Shown here piece by piece: positions 26,699-36,175 of a DNA stretch of 46,060 nt. Location of the stretch: assembly GCA_964645405.1 (NCBI GenBank), contig CAZYCA010000033.1, forward strand, positions 1 through 46,060, given 5' to 3'. Below the pieces are notes generated by a model. It was not told where the DNA came from, ran no database searches, and saw nothing but the letters and a program-made list of their open reading frames with translations. The stretch's first letter is position 1. The number at the start of each line of letters is the position of its first letter. The translations under genes and the position numbers were made by a program. This DNA comes from JAMWDF01 sp964645405 (GTDB lineage Bacteria > Ratteibacteria > UBA8468 > B48-G9 > DSTR01).

Positions 26699-29600
26699 AT
26701 GAAGAAAATAATTTTTTTGGGGTTTATCCTATTGCCTGTGCTCAGTTGTTTCACTCAGGAAAAAGCTGCCCTGCCTGAAGACAGCATGAGCTTCTGGTTA
26801 CCTTACAATCCAGGAAGTAACACCATTGCTCTTTTCCAGTTTGAACCTCCAGACCAGTTAAGGGATGCTTGCGGTCTGGCACCGGACATAGTTTTACCTG
26901 AAGGTGTTAAGGTTGAACCAGGGGGCTACTTTGGTCACTGCCTGTGCCTGCAACCAGAACATGGTAACCTTATAATTGTACCGGGTGAAAACATTTTCCA
27001 GAGGCAGCGGTTCATTATTGATTTCTGGTTCCAGACAGATTCCTTACCCCGGAAGGAAGACTTTGTTTACCTTCTTTTTAAAGAACATATTTACCGCAAA
27101 GCCAATGGTTTTTTCTTAAAATTAAACTCTGACGGTTCCCTTCTCTGGCAGAGTCGTACCCTGGCTTCCTCAGAGAAAGACCATCCAGAATGGGTGGTGG
27201 AGATAGCTTCAGGGCCGGGAGTCGTAAAACCTAAAAGATGGCACCATGTAGCCATCTACACTGGAGACTACACACCAGCCTTTGGTTCCGATGTAGCCTG
27301 TCTTTATCTTGACGGAAAACTCCTTAACCAGCAGCCACATGGCTGGCGCTACATTAACTACGGAGTTAAAGAAGAAGGAACCACTCCTTTTATCCTTGGT
27401 GGCTGCCCGGACCGCAAAAACAGTTTTTCCGGAAAAATTGACCAGTTTAGAATTGTCAGCGGGCTATATCGTAAATTCTACCCCGCCCCAGAAGAATCCT
27501 GGGTTGATACAGAGAAGAAACGACCCTGGCTTTCTGAGAGCAAATTTTTTGCTGCTGAATCTGACATTCTTTTTTATGCCTCCTTTGACGGCAGCCTCAA
27601 AGCTGAGATAGCCAGGGGCAATCCTTCTCCGGCAAGACTTCTGGGTAAACCTGAGTTTGCCCCGGGAGTCAGAGGACAGGCATGGCGCAGTCAACCTGGA
27701 TGGATGCCTCTGGCTTATAGCCAGAAAGATAATCTCCACCCGGGTATGGGCGCGGTAGAATTCTGGATGAAACCATTAGGCTGGCAAAAAGAAGGAACGT
27801 TGCTGCAGTGGTTGTTCCGCTGCGAAAAAGGGCCCACCGTTTTCATTCCCAACGATGGTTTTTCTGTTCAGGTCAGCGGTGGTATGGAAAACCAGAATGT
27901 GGAATATTTCCCGGATAGCTGGATGCATTTTGTTCTTGTCTGGGCTGACAGGCAAATTCGTTTATTTGTCAATGGAGAAGAGAAACTAACCGGATTGATG
28001 AACCAGCCATTTTCTGCCGGTGAAGAAAAATCTCTTATCTCTCCTGGCTTTGGTAAACCGATGCTGATTGATGAGCTGACTATCTACCGCCGGCCCCTTT
28101 CCGCCCGGGAAGTAAAAAATCATTACCTTCGTTATTTCCCGGGGAAAGATTTCACCCCCTGCTCTGATATTGATTGCCTTTACACTTTTTTTCAGGGTGT
28201 GGGAAAGATTTTAGGGACTGTTTATCTCCGGAAAAGTCTGCCTGAAGAAGCAAAAACTGTCAGAGCCTGCCTGAAAAAAGAAAACAGAATCCTCAGCCAG
28301 ACTGATGTCTCCTTCCTGCCAGAAAAGGCAGCAGTATTTCTCCTGGAAAACATCCCTGCAGGGTTGCCACCAGAAAACTACCACCTTGCTTTTGACTTTC
28401 TTGACAGACAGGACAAAAGTATTTTCTCCGGCAGTATCCCTTTCACTTTCAAGCATTATCCCTGGCTGGGTAATAAAATCGGCATTCCTGATAGGGTTCT
28501 GAAACCATGGACACCCATAAAAGTAAAAAACAACTTGATTGAAGTAATCGGCAGAACTTACCAGCTGGATAAAACCGGGCTTTTTGCACAAATCAACAGT
28601 CAGAACCAGCCTTTGCTTGTAGCACCAATGAATCTAAAAGTTAAATTGGACGGTAAAACTATTTCTCTTCCGGGAAACAATCTGAAAATCATTGCTCAAA
28701 ATGAGATTAAGGTTCACTGGAAGGCTGAGGCTTCCGGAAAAACTACAGACATCCCTTTTAAGGTAGAAATTGATGGTCTGATGGAGTTTGACGGACACAC
28801 TGTTTTCACCCTGAATTTAGTACCATTGAAAAAGCCTGCCTTGCTGGAAGGTTTCTCCCTGGAGATTCCTCTTTGTGGAGATTTCGTCCGTTTTTACCTG
28901 AACTGCTTTGGTGTTGGCCATCCTTACGGCACCGGCGGTTATCCCCCCTACGGGCAGTTGCAGGAAACAGATGGTTGTCTCTTTTCTTCCAAAACCTGGT
29001 ATGAATATCTTGGCTGGGACGGACTGATGCAGACTACAGGCATTTTTGATTTCCGGCGTGCAGCAGATATTGCTGAGAAAAAATTAAAACTGGAAAAAAG
29101 ATGGAAACCAACAGTGGGCAATTTTATTCCGCAGATGTGGATCGGTGATGACCTGGTAGGACTGGCTTATATGGCTGATAGTGACCGGGGCTGGGTACCG
29201 GATGATGAGCAACCTGCCATCACATTGAACCGGTATGGAAAAACAGTTATCTGGTCTTTTAATTTTGTCAGCACTCCGGTGCAGTTATCTGATAACCGGC
29301 AGATTGTTCTCTCCTTCCAGGCAACTCCGGAAAAACCCCAGCCTCCTGACTGGAGAAAACATTTCTGGCGTGGACCACATCCCGCACCAGCGGGTAGTAT
29401 TACCTGCAAGTGGCTTTCTGATAGTGCTGGCTGGGATGAAGAAGGTGTTGGACCCTACCCCTATCAACCGGAAAAAGCTAGAACTATCACGGAAAGCCTT
29501 CATGCTCAGGGTATCAAGGTTACTCCGCACCTGGATACTTCCAGTTTAAACTGGGGGGCGAAAACAGCCGGCGAAATGGCTGCGGAATGGGATTCCGGTG

Positions 29601-30586
29601 GTATTCAGTATAACCAGATTTTTACTCCCAGCAAGATAGATTTTTTCATCTGGAGTCTGAAAAAGTGGAAGGATGCTTATGGTATTGATGGCGTTTACTT
29701 TGATACTGGCACACCCAAACCTAACTACAATATCTTTTCCGGGACAGCTTACCTGCTTGCGGACGGCCGTGTCCAGCCTGGCTGGACGATGTTTGGACAG
29801 AGACAATGCTACCAGCGGGCTGCCTTTGTTTTTGGCGATATCGGGACTGAAGGTTTTAACTGGTCCTGCGGTTATACCGGGCCACAAATTGCTGGCTGGC
29901 AGTTTGCTGCAGTCCCTGGAGGTGAGTACCGGATTGATTATGCTATGGATTACTATCCTGGCCCTTTTGACCTTATGCGGATTTACTCCAACTCAGGTAA
30001 ATTTGGTACTTTGATGATGTGGATGGGATATTCTGATTATCTGCAGAAGAACCAGGCACCAGAAAAATTTGAGAAGTTTTTCCGTCATATGTACGCCATG
30101 ATGCTTCCTCTTGATGCTAAGTGGTGTTTCGGCTCTTTTAACTACCCCGCTGCTTTTTACCGGTTATGTTATGCTGATTCTGATGTCTCCTTCTTTGGTT
30201 TCTGGAAAAACCCCTATCTTTCTTTGGTGAATCCTGAGGAAAACATCAAAGTTAGTATGTATTTAAAATCAGATGGCCGAGCCCTGATAATTGTTTCTAA
30301 TCTTTCCGACAAACAGGTTACGGTTCCTTTGAAACTGGCGGCCAGCAAACTTAAACTTGACCCCGGGAAAATCAGAGTCCTGGATGGAGAAAGAGAAGAA
30401 TACCCCAAGCCCCGGGTCCATAGCAACCAGTGGTTTTACTGGATAAACAGAGGTGGTTGTGCTTTCTTCTCAGAAAAGGAGCAAAACCTCAGAGAAATTA
30501 TTACCAGATTAGAAAATGAAAATCTGATTATCACTCTGGTGGTTCCCGGTCATGACTACCGACTGTTAGAAATTTTTCCTCGCTGA
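26699..30586 (+). CDS. Enzyme D: exported double-LamG + GH123/DUF6067-like putative glycosidase
   Basis: 1295 residues. ATG 26699 is preferred over GTG 26690 because AAGGTG (26687-26692) is then correctly spaced. The signal peptide is MKKIIFLGFILLPVLSCF, with a possible lipoprotein Cys. Domain order copies enzyme B: two LamG-like domains (WHHVAIYTGDY, WMHFVLVWAD), the shared YPWLGNKIG...VLKPWTPIKV segment (~585-607), a beta domain, and a barrel with DSAGWDEEG, PHLDTSSLNWG and GIDGVYFDTGTPKPNYN (~990-1006). B and D probably arose by duplication of one gene. It is the last gene of the operon; no terminator hairpin is evident after it. Confidence 0.72.
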   Translation: MKKIIFLGFILLPVLSCFTQEKAALPEDSMSFWLPYNPGSNTIALFQFEPPDQLRDACGLAPDIVLPEGVKVEPGGYFGHCLCLQPEHGNLIIVPGENIFQRQRFIIDFWFQTDSLPRKEDFVYLLFKEHIYRKANGFFLKLNSDGSLLWQSRTLASSEKDHPEWVVEIASGPGVVKPKRWHHVAIYTGDYTPAFGSDVACLYLDGKLLNQQPHGWRYINYGVKEEGTTPFILGGCPDRKNSFSGKIDQFRIVSGLYRKFYPAPEESWVDTEKKRPWLSESKFFAAESDILFYASFDGSLKAEIARGNPSPARLLGKPEFAPGVRGQAWRSQPGWMPLAYSQKDNLHPGMGAVEFWMKPLGWQKEGTLLQWLFRCEKGPTVFIPNDGFSVQVSGGMENQNVEYFPDSWMHFVLVWADRQIRLFVNGEEKLTGLMNQPFSAGEEKSLISPGFGKPMLIDELTIYRRPLSAREVKNHYLRYFPGKDFTPCSDIDCLYTFFQGVGKILGTVYLRKSLPEEAKTVRACLKKENRILSQTDVSFLPEKAAVFLLENIPAGLPPENYHLAFDFLDRQDKSIFSGSIPFTFKHYPWLGNKIGIPDRVLKPWTPIKVKNNLIEVIGRTYQLDKTGLFAQINSQNQPLLVAPMNLKVKLDGKTISLPGNNLKIIAQNEIKVHWKAEASGKTTDIPFKVEIDGLMEFDGHTVFTLNLVPLKKPALLEGFSLEIPLCGDFVRFYLNCFGVGHPYGTGGYPPYGQLQETDGCLFSSKTWYEYLGWDGLMQTTGIFDFRRAADIAEKKLKLEKRWKPTVGNFIPQMWIGDDLVGLAYMADSDRGWVPDDEQPAITLNRYGKTVIWSFNFVSTPVQLSDNRQIVLSFQATPEKPQPPDWRKHFWRGPHPAPAGSITCKWLSDSAGWDEEGVGPYPYQPEKARTITESLHAQGIKVTPHLDTSSLNWGAKTAGEMAAEWDSGGIQYNQIFTPSKIDFFIWSLKKWKDAYGIDGVYFDTGTPKPNYNIFSGTAYLLADGRVQPGWTMFGQRQCYQRAAFVFGDIGTEGFNWSCGYTGPQIAGWQFAAVPGGEYRIDYAMDYYPGPFDLMRIYSNSGKFGTLMMWMGYSDYLQKNQAPEKFEKFFRHMYAMMLPLDAKWCFGSFNYPAAFYRLCYADSDVSFFGFWKNPYLSLVNPEENIKVSMYLKSDGRALIIVSNLSDKQVTVPLKLAASKLKLDPGKIRVLDGEREEYPKPRVHSNQWFYWINRGGCAFFSEKEQNLREIITRLENENLIITLVVPGHDYRLLEIFPR

Positions 30587-30665
30587 AACCGGAATGCAAT
30601 CTCTGGCTTACATTTTCTTCCGCATGGTGGATGAAGTAAAATAATAAACCGGAAAAGGAGGAAAA

Positions 30666-31433
30666 GTGGATAGTTTCGTCAGAATTATTCCCTGCCTGGA
30701 TATGAAAGATGGCCGTGTAGTGAAAGGGATTCATTTCGTTAATCTCCGTGATGCTGCTGACCCGGTAGAGGCGGCTCAAGTTTACAGCGAAAGCGGTGCT
30801 GATGAGATTGCTATTTTAGACATTACTGCCACAGTGGAGAAAAGACGCACCATGTTTGAGGTAGTGAAAAAAGTAGCCGCGGTGATAAAAGTACCTTTAA
30901 CAGTGGGCGGTGGAATTAGCAGTCTTGAGGATATGGAAGAAGCCTTAAGTTCAGGAGCAAGCTGTGTTTCTCTCTCCAGTGCAGCCTTCCGCAACCCTGA
31001 TTTAGTCAGACAGGCTGCCAGAAAGTTTGGTTCCAGCCGTATCATCGTAGCCATTGACGTTGATGTCAATGAGAAATTGCCCTGCCAGCGTGAAGTTTAT
31101 ATCGATGGGGGACGCACAGCCACAGGAAAAGATGCGGTAGAGTTTGCCAGAGAAATGGCGGATTCTGGTGCTGGCCAGCTTTTACCCACCAGTAAAGCCA
31201 CTGACGGTACCAGGAAAGGGTACGACATTGCTCTCATTAGAATGATGGCTGAAAATACCGGTTTACCTGTGATAGCCAGCGGTGGTGCCGGCAGGCTTTG
31301 GCATTTCTATCAGGCAGCAGTAGAAGGAAAGGCAAGCGGGCTTCTGGCTGCTTCTGTTTTTCACTTCGGAATTTATAGCATCAGACAGGTGAAGAAGTAT
31401 CTGCAGGCTAAAGGGGTAGCAGTAAACCTTTAA
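30666..31433 (+). CDS. hisF: Imidazole glycerol phosphate synthase cyclase subunit HisF
   Basis: 255 residues, starting at GTG 30666 with AAAGGAGG upstream. HisF cyclises the histidine-pathway intermediate PRFAR using ammonia from HisH and releases AICAR, linking histidine and purine synthesis. The catalytic aspartates are present: D12 in IIPCLDMKDGRVVKG and D131 in IIVAIDVD. The phosphate-binding loops TVGGGI and ASGGAG are intact. The second half reads GQLLPTSKATDGTRKGYD, somewhat unlike the common LLTSxDxDGT. No other his gene, including hisH, is nearby. It probably has its own promoter in the 79-base gap, but I see no convincing -35. Confidence 0.93.
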   Translation: MDSFVRIIPCLDMKDGRVVKGIHFVNLRDAADPVEAAQVYSESGADEIAILDITATVEKRRTMFEVVKKVAAVIKVPLTVGGGISSLEDMEEALSSGASCVSLSSAAFRNPDLVRQAARKFGSSRIIVAIDVDVNEKLPCQREVYIDGGRTATGKDAVEFAREMADSGAGQLLPTSKATDGTRKGYDIALIRMMAENTGLPVIASGGAGRLWHFYQAAVEGKASGLLAASVFHFGIYSIRQVKKYLQAKGVAVNL

Positions 31434-31661
31434 CTACTGGCTTTTTTATCTTCTCCTTCACAAGTAACCTCAAATCCCGACAGAAGAAATGGTGTTTGTA
31501 AGTCCTTCATTTATCCATAGTTACGTCAAATTAGTCATTATGGAAAAACAAAGTTTGTCACAATTTTTTCCTGCTGTTTAAACTTAAGAAATGATATGTT
31601 ATAAAAGTAAAAACAGGCAGGAAGAGATTGTTTTAAAATTCCTCATGTGTATTTTATAAAA

Positions 31662-31690
31662 TTGCTAATGACTCTTTAGCAACGGTTTTT
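31662..31690 (+). terminator. Weak hairpin with T-run, possible terminator after hisF
   Basis: TTGCTAA and TTAGCAA form a 7-bp stem with a 7-base loop, followed by CGGTTTTT. The stem is AT-rich and lies ~230 bases after hisF, so efficiency is doubtful; it may insulate the promoter that begins nine bases later. Confidence 0.4.
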
Positions 31691-31698
31691 CACATTAC

Positions 31699-31725
31699 TT
31701 GACAAACTCTACTTCGGTGTATAAT
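31699..31725 (+). promoter_or_regulatory. Promoter of the TPR-protein gene
   Basis: Perfect TTGACA (31699-31704) and perfect TATAAT (31720-31725), spaced 15 bases, which is short. The -35 region TTGACAAACTCT is nearly the same as TTGACAAATTCT before the Ig-like gene at 34048, suggesting the two genes share a control region of common origin. Confidence 0.65.
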
Positions 31726-31873
31726 CAGGTGGTGAGAAAGAGGACATATTTGATAAAATCTGATTTCACCTGCGCTTCTCTGAAAACTGTTAGTGTATGG
31801 AGTAAACAGGGGTAGAGACCGCAAAGGAAAGCCAGGCAAAATGTCAGGAGGATATAACGAAACCGATAAACTC

Positions 31874-33956
31874 ATGCCAAAGAGCCTGATATTTCGTGTT
31901 CTTGTATTTTCCCTTCTTTCCACTTTCCTCCTGTATGCGCAAAATCCCGGAGAACTATTAAACGAGATAAAAAACTAATCTCCAGCAAACAGTACAGTGA
32001 AGCGATAGGAATGAGTCTTAAACTTTTGGAAGAATTTCCAAAGAGTGAAGAGACAAAATCTGTCTGTTTAATCCTACCTGGCTGTTATGAGAAAATAGGA
32101 GAAATAGACCAGATAGAAAAAATATACCTTTTTGCAATTGAACATTTTCAGGACGACATAGCTTATGCAGACAAAATAAAACAACTCCTCTCAGAATACT
32201 ATATAAAAACAGATAATCTTAACCAGGCAATAGAGACGTATAACGGAATAAAAAACAAAAACTACGGACAGGCAATTGCATTTTACGAAAGGATAGAAAA
32301 AATATACCAGCAGCAGGGCAAATACAAAGAGGCAGGAGATTTAAAATTAAAGATAGTTGATATTTATTCCGAAATTGTAGAAAACTGCGCAAAAGACACA
32401 GAATTAGCCCGGTACCATAGATATAAACCCGGTACAGACAGGGAATATACAAAAGCAAGACAGATGAGACAGGCTGGCATGTACTATGAAAAAGCCGGTG
32501 AATCTGGTCTTGCAGAAACAATTTACTTCCAGTTGATAGAAACATATCCTGATACTCCCTTTTCCATAATACCCATGTATATTCTTGCCGGCAGATATTC
32601 AGACAGAGATTTGAAAAGATGTATCCCTCTCTATATAAATGCCATAAAAAAATCCACCAGGCCCTTTCTTCTGTTTAAAGCAAAGACAAAAGAAAACCAG
32701 CAATTTATTGATGAATATAACAATGAAAAATTAACACCACAACAGATAGCAGAAACAATTGCCAGATTTTACAAAGCTTACGGATTAGAAACACAGGAAG
32801 AAGAAATAAAGGAAAAAATAAAAAAGCATATGAGAACATAAACAGAGAAAACTATGAAAAAGCAATAGAAATATTCAACCAGATAACGCAGATAAACAAT
32901 CCTGTCTCCATTTTTACACCTTACCTGATAGGACACTGTCATTCTCAAAGAAGAGATTACGGGGAAGCAATAATTACACTGGAAAAAACAAAAGAGCAGA
33001 TGAAAAGAGTACCACAAAAAGATAGAGACCCCGGAGTAAAAATCTTTCTCACAACACTTGATAAACACATAAACTACCTTTATGCATATTCTTACTTTAA
33101 TGATGGGAAGTATAAGCAGGCAGAAAAAATACTGGAGAAGATAAAAGAAAAAGATCCTGAAATTCTATATTTAAAAGCAAGGACTTATGAATACAACTTT
33201 AAACCAGAAAAAGCAATAAAAACATATGAAGAAATAAAAAAACTTGAGGCAAAACAACTGGCAGCCAAATCAGAATATGCAATAAAAAGAATAAAAGGGG
33301 TAAAAGAAAACTTAAAACCTCAAAAAACTCCGGAAGCAATTTACATAGGAGAAGACAGAATAACAAAAGGTGACTGGCAAAACAAATATGGGAAATACTT
33401 TTATATTTTATGTGGTATGGCAGGGTATTTTGATATTACAGGAGGCGAGGCAAAAAGAAAATTTGTATGGTTGGAGAGAGAAAAAGATAGAAGGAATGTT
33501 TACATAGAAAAATACGGATATGACGTGTATGTAGACACTCCCTTAGATTGTGCAAGAGCCTGGATTTCAAAACTGGAAGACCCATTTCCTTCTTTCCTCT
33601 TTAATCCTGTGAAAAATAAAAGGATGCCTGCTAACTGGGATGACCACGGTGAAGTATATCCGGTTGGAAAAGGACCAGATTTATTTTTTGAATTTAAAAT
33701 ACCTGAAGATGGGAAATTTCTATTAAGTTTATACTTTTTAAATGACCCCTGTTATTATGAACCCAGCAGGGAGTATACAATCTATATATTTGATAAAGGA
33801 AGAAACCAGATTTTAGCATGTTGTGGAGTTGAAGATTTCCATTTCGGCGTATACAAGAAGTTTATTATCCCGGGAAACAAACAAATAAAAATAAGAATCT
33901 GCAGGAACCTTTCACTAAACACACTTTTACATGGCATCTTTGTTGACAGAATTTAG
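31874..33956 (+). pseudogene. Exported TPR-repeat protein with C-terminal beta domain, frame broken twice
   Basis: Three consecutive frames make one protein of ~694 residues. Part 1 (ATG 31874) is a signal peptide, MPKSLIFRVLVFSLLSTFLLYAQ, stopping at 31978. Part 2, one base back, continues as KLISSKQYSEAIGMSLKLLE and gives TPR-like helices to a stop at 32841. Part 3, again one base back, continues as AYENINRENYEKAIEIF and ends at 33956. Its last ~190 residues look like a beta-sandwich domain I do not recognise. Both breaks need a -1 shift, at A AAA AAC (31967-31973) and A AAA AAG (32822-32828) in phase. They may be real mutations, assembly errors or programmed shifts. An upstream ATG at 31841 is a possible alternative start. 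Codon use is A-rich (AAA, ATA, AGA), unlike the flanking operons. Confidence 0.7.
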
Positions 33957-34047
33957 AATAAAACCAGAAGCTGTCTTTCTAAGGAGTGAATGAAAATATA
34001 ATTTGAAGATTTTGATGTTAAAAATTCTTAAATCAATTCTGTAGCAG

Positions 34048-34076
34048 TTGACAAATTCTCTGGAAGGGAGAATAAT
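34048..34076 (+). promoter_or_regulatory. Promoter of the Ig-like-protein gene
   Basis: TTGACA (34048-34053, perfect), 17 bases, AATAAT (34071-34076, five of six). It is 70 bases before the ATG at 34146. The remaining part of the 33957-34145 gap shows nothing else that I can name. Confidence 0.65.
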
Positions 34077-34145
34077 GAAAGTAGCCATAATGAGAGAGAA
34101 GTGAAAGATTAACAGAAATTTTAGGTAGTAGATAAAGGGGGAAAT

Positions 34146-35047
34146 ATGAGGAGTAAAGTTCTCTTCCTTCTTTTCCCTCTATCCAGCATAGTTTTCTCAG
34201 GGACATGGCAGGGAGGTATTGTTTAAGTTCTTCCACAGTTCCAGTAAATACACAGGTAACAGCAACCCTTGATTGTGGATATACTACTTCAGACACAGAT
34301 ATAGAGGAAGAACTAAAAAAAGGAGAAGCAACAAAAAGATATACTATAGAAAACTGGTCAATAAGTGTCCAGGTAAGATGTGAAATAATATACCAGGGAA
34401 ATGTAATAGAATCATCCAGTCATACTTTTTCTACCAATTCAACAGTATATGAGATAAAGATAAAAGCAGGAAATGGCATAGATGACCCAGACCTATATAC
34501 AGCGAAAGAAGAAAACAAGACATATAAAGCAGTGGTTAATCCTTCTGGTATTTCAGGTAGTTATGAATGGACAAAAGAACCAGCAAATACAGATATAATA
34601 AATATTTCCTCAGGTAGAGATACCTGCACAGTACAGGGGCTGAAAGTTGGCTCAGCTACAGTTATGGTTAAATTCACACCACAAGGGGGTATTTCTTGTT
34701 TTTCAGGTTCTGGGGTAGAAGTATTCAGACCGGATATAGACACAGGATTAAGAGAAGACACAGAGGAAGAGACAGGAGCATACATACCAGGAGGGAAAAC
34801 AAAAGAAATAACCTTAAAGATAGAAGGAAACCTACCAGAAGATGTAGAAGTAACTCTTTCCTGTGACAATCCCTCAAAACTATCTCTCCGGGAAGGTAAT
34901 ACCCAGAAAAGTTTCCCCTATAGTTGCCAGGTAAGTTCCCTGCCAAAAAATCTAACACTCAAAGGAGAAGGCCCATCAGCAACCCAAAAAGACATAACAC
35001 TTTCATTTATACTGCTTTCCATTAAGAGAGAGGTAAAAATAAGGTAG
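34146..35047 (+). pseudogene. Exported Ig-like-domain protein, frame broken after the signal peptide
   Basis: ATG 34146, preceded by AAAGGGGG, opens a signal peptide (MRSKVLFLLFPLSSIVFSGTW) that stops at TAA 34224. One base back, a frame open from 34157 carries on to 35047 with ~275 residues of Thr/Ser/Gly-rich beta-type sequence. It includes a segment like bacterial Ig-like domains (KAVVNPSGISGSYEW, VQGLKVGSATVMVKF) and a Cys-containing repeat of similar pattern. A -1 shift (one base missing) between 34157 and 34224 would give one exported protein of ~300 residues. The site is not a standard slippery heptamer; T4 runs at 34171-34174 and 34192-34195 are the likeliest positions of an indel. 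Function unknown. Confidence 0.6.
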
Positions 35048-35329
35048 AATGAAGAACCACAGAAACAATAAATTTTCACATTCTCTCTTATTCTGCCCTT
35101 TTGTTTAAAAGATAGAAGGTCGTAACCCTGTCGTCTGAAAACATTTTCTTACTACAGGGAAGAGATTCAGAAGAAGGTAGAAAATCTTCAGGCAGTACTA
35201 TAATGAAGTTCTGGTCAGGAGATAAAAACCTGCCTGGTATTTAAAACTTTTTACGTCTCAATCTTAGTAAGTAACAGCAAGGGTTTGGTTTTTGCCGGTG
35301 TTCATCTTTCAAGAATCACACCACCTGTC
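35048..35329. other. Gene-free convergent region
   Basis: 282 bases between the ends of two convergent genes. AT-rich; no gene, no clear terminator hairpin and no repeat that I can support. Confidence 0.5.
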
Positions 35330-36175
35330 TCAGCTTCCCTTCTTCACAGCAAGACGCCTTTCCGCCAGAGATAAGAGTTGTTCCGGATGTTCTAATTTTG
35401 AGGAATAACTTACTCCGGCAAAAATCAACCGCAGAACAAGTGGTTTTGTCTTTACATCTTTCCATATTATACTGCTTCTACTCTCCTCCAGACGCCTGAT
35501 AACAGCCTTGAGTCCCAAATTTCCAGTCATCGGTAACAGAATAACAAACCTGTTTTCACCACAGCGCATCACTAAATCCAGACTCCGGACACTGTTTCTC
35601 AGAACCATTGCTACTTCCTGAAAAAGAGAATCCAGCTGCTGATTTGCTAAATATTCCCTTATCCCTTCCATGTTCTTAATTTCTACCAGAATCAGGGAAA
35701 CATTTCTCCGGTAACGACGGGCAAAAGAAAAAAGATAGCTTAATTGTTTCCTGAATTCACCTGTCCCGGAAAGACCGGTAATGGTATCTATAGTTCCGTC
35801 TTTCCTGCCATATAAACGTTCTTTTAATACACTGGCAATCAGATTAGGAAGTTCCAGCACAGAAAAAGGTCTCACTATCACCTGGCTGAATTTTTTCAAA
35901 AAAAAGGGCTCTTTTTCTGGCATTTTTGGGGTCATCAAGATGGCTGGAAGAGAAAAAATTTCCACCAAATCTGCTACCTTCTGCACTATATTTCTACCTT
36001 CCAGACTTTCTATATCTGCATCCAGAAGCACCAGATCCGGTCGCTTGTGCTGGAAAGCTTCTTCTATTTCTTCGTTTTTAACATAAAATACCTGGTAGCC
36101 ACTGTTGGTTAAGGTGGAAGCTACAACCTTCTGGAAATCACTATCCTGGCCAATCAGAAGAACAACCAGTCTCAT
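35330..36175 (-). CDS. Receiver domain + degenerate GGDEF-domain protein
   Basis: 281 residues. Residues 1-120 form a response-regulator receiver with the phospho-acceptor candidate D52 (VLLDAD) and acidic residues at 11 and 13. The usual Lys-Pro near the end is Arg-Pro (102-103). Residues ~130-280 follow the GGDEF fold (ITGLSGTGEFRKQL, SLILVEIKNME), but the signature is CGENR (205-209) in place of GGDEF, so cyclic-di-GMP synthesis is not expected. It may bind a nucleotide or act as a protein-interaction module. It overlaps the ispH stop by four bases (ATGA) and so is co-translated with isoprenoid genes, an unusual partner. No kinase gene is nearby. Confidence 0.8.
   Translation of the reverse strand: MRLVVLLIGQDSDFQKVVASTLTNSGYQVFYVKNEEIEEAFQHKRPDLVLLDADIESLEGRNIVQKVADLVEIFSLPAILMTPKMPEKEPFFLKKFSQVIVRPFSVLELPNLIASVLKERLYGRKDGTIDTITGLSGTGEFRKQLSYLFSFARRYRRNVSLILVEIKNMEGIREYLANQQLDSLFQEVAMVLRNSVRSLDLVMRCGENRFVILLPMTGNLGLKAVIRRLEESRSSIIWKDVKTKPLVLRLIFAGVSYSSKLEHPEQLLSLAERRLAVKKGS

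Larger units (their letters stand above)
31434..31873. other. 440-base gene-free region
   Basis: AT-rich, no credible coding frame on either strand and no tRNA-like or riboswitch-like pattern that I recognise. It contains a weak hairpin with a T-run (31662-31690) and a near-consensus promoter (31699-31725), described separately. The start of the following exported-protein gene lies ~150 bases after the promoter, a long 5' leader containing AGGAGG at 31846-31851 that is 22 bases from the likely ATG. Confidence 0.6.

Noticed and set aside
31434..31873. Small RNA or riboswitch in the long gap
   Set aside because: Apart from a weak AT-rich hairpin and a promoter there is no conserved-looking structure; nothing supports an RNA gene.
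32219..32545. 108-codon minus-strand frame
   Set aside because: Antisense to the TPR protein; its hydrophobic, Leu/Phe-rich product is the expected shadow of A-rich coding sequence.
35205..35330. Terminator between the convergent genes
   Set aside because: No stem with a following T-run could be paired convincingly on either strand.
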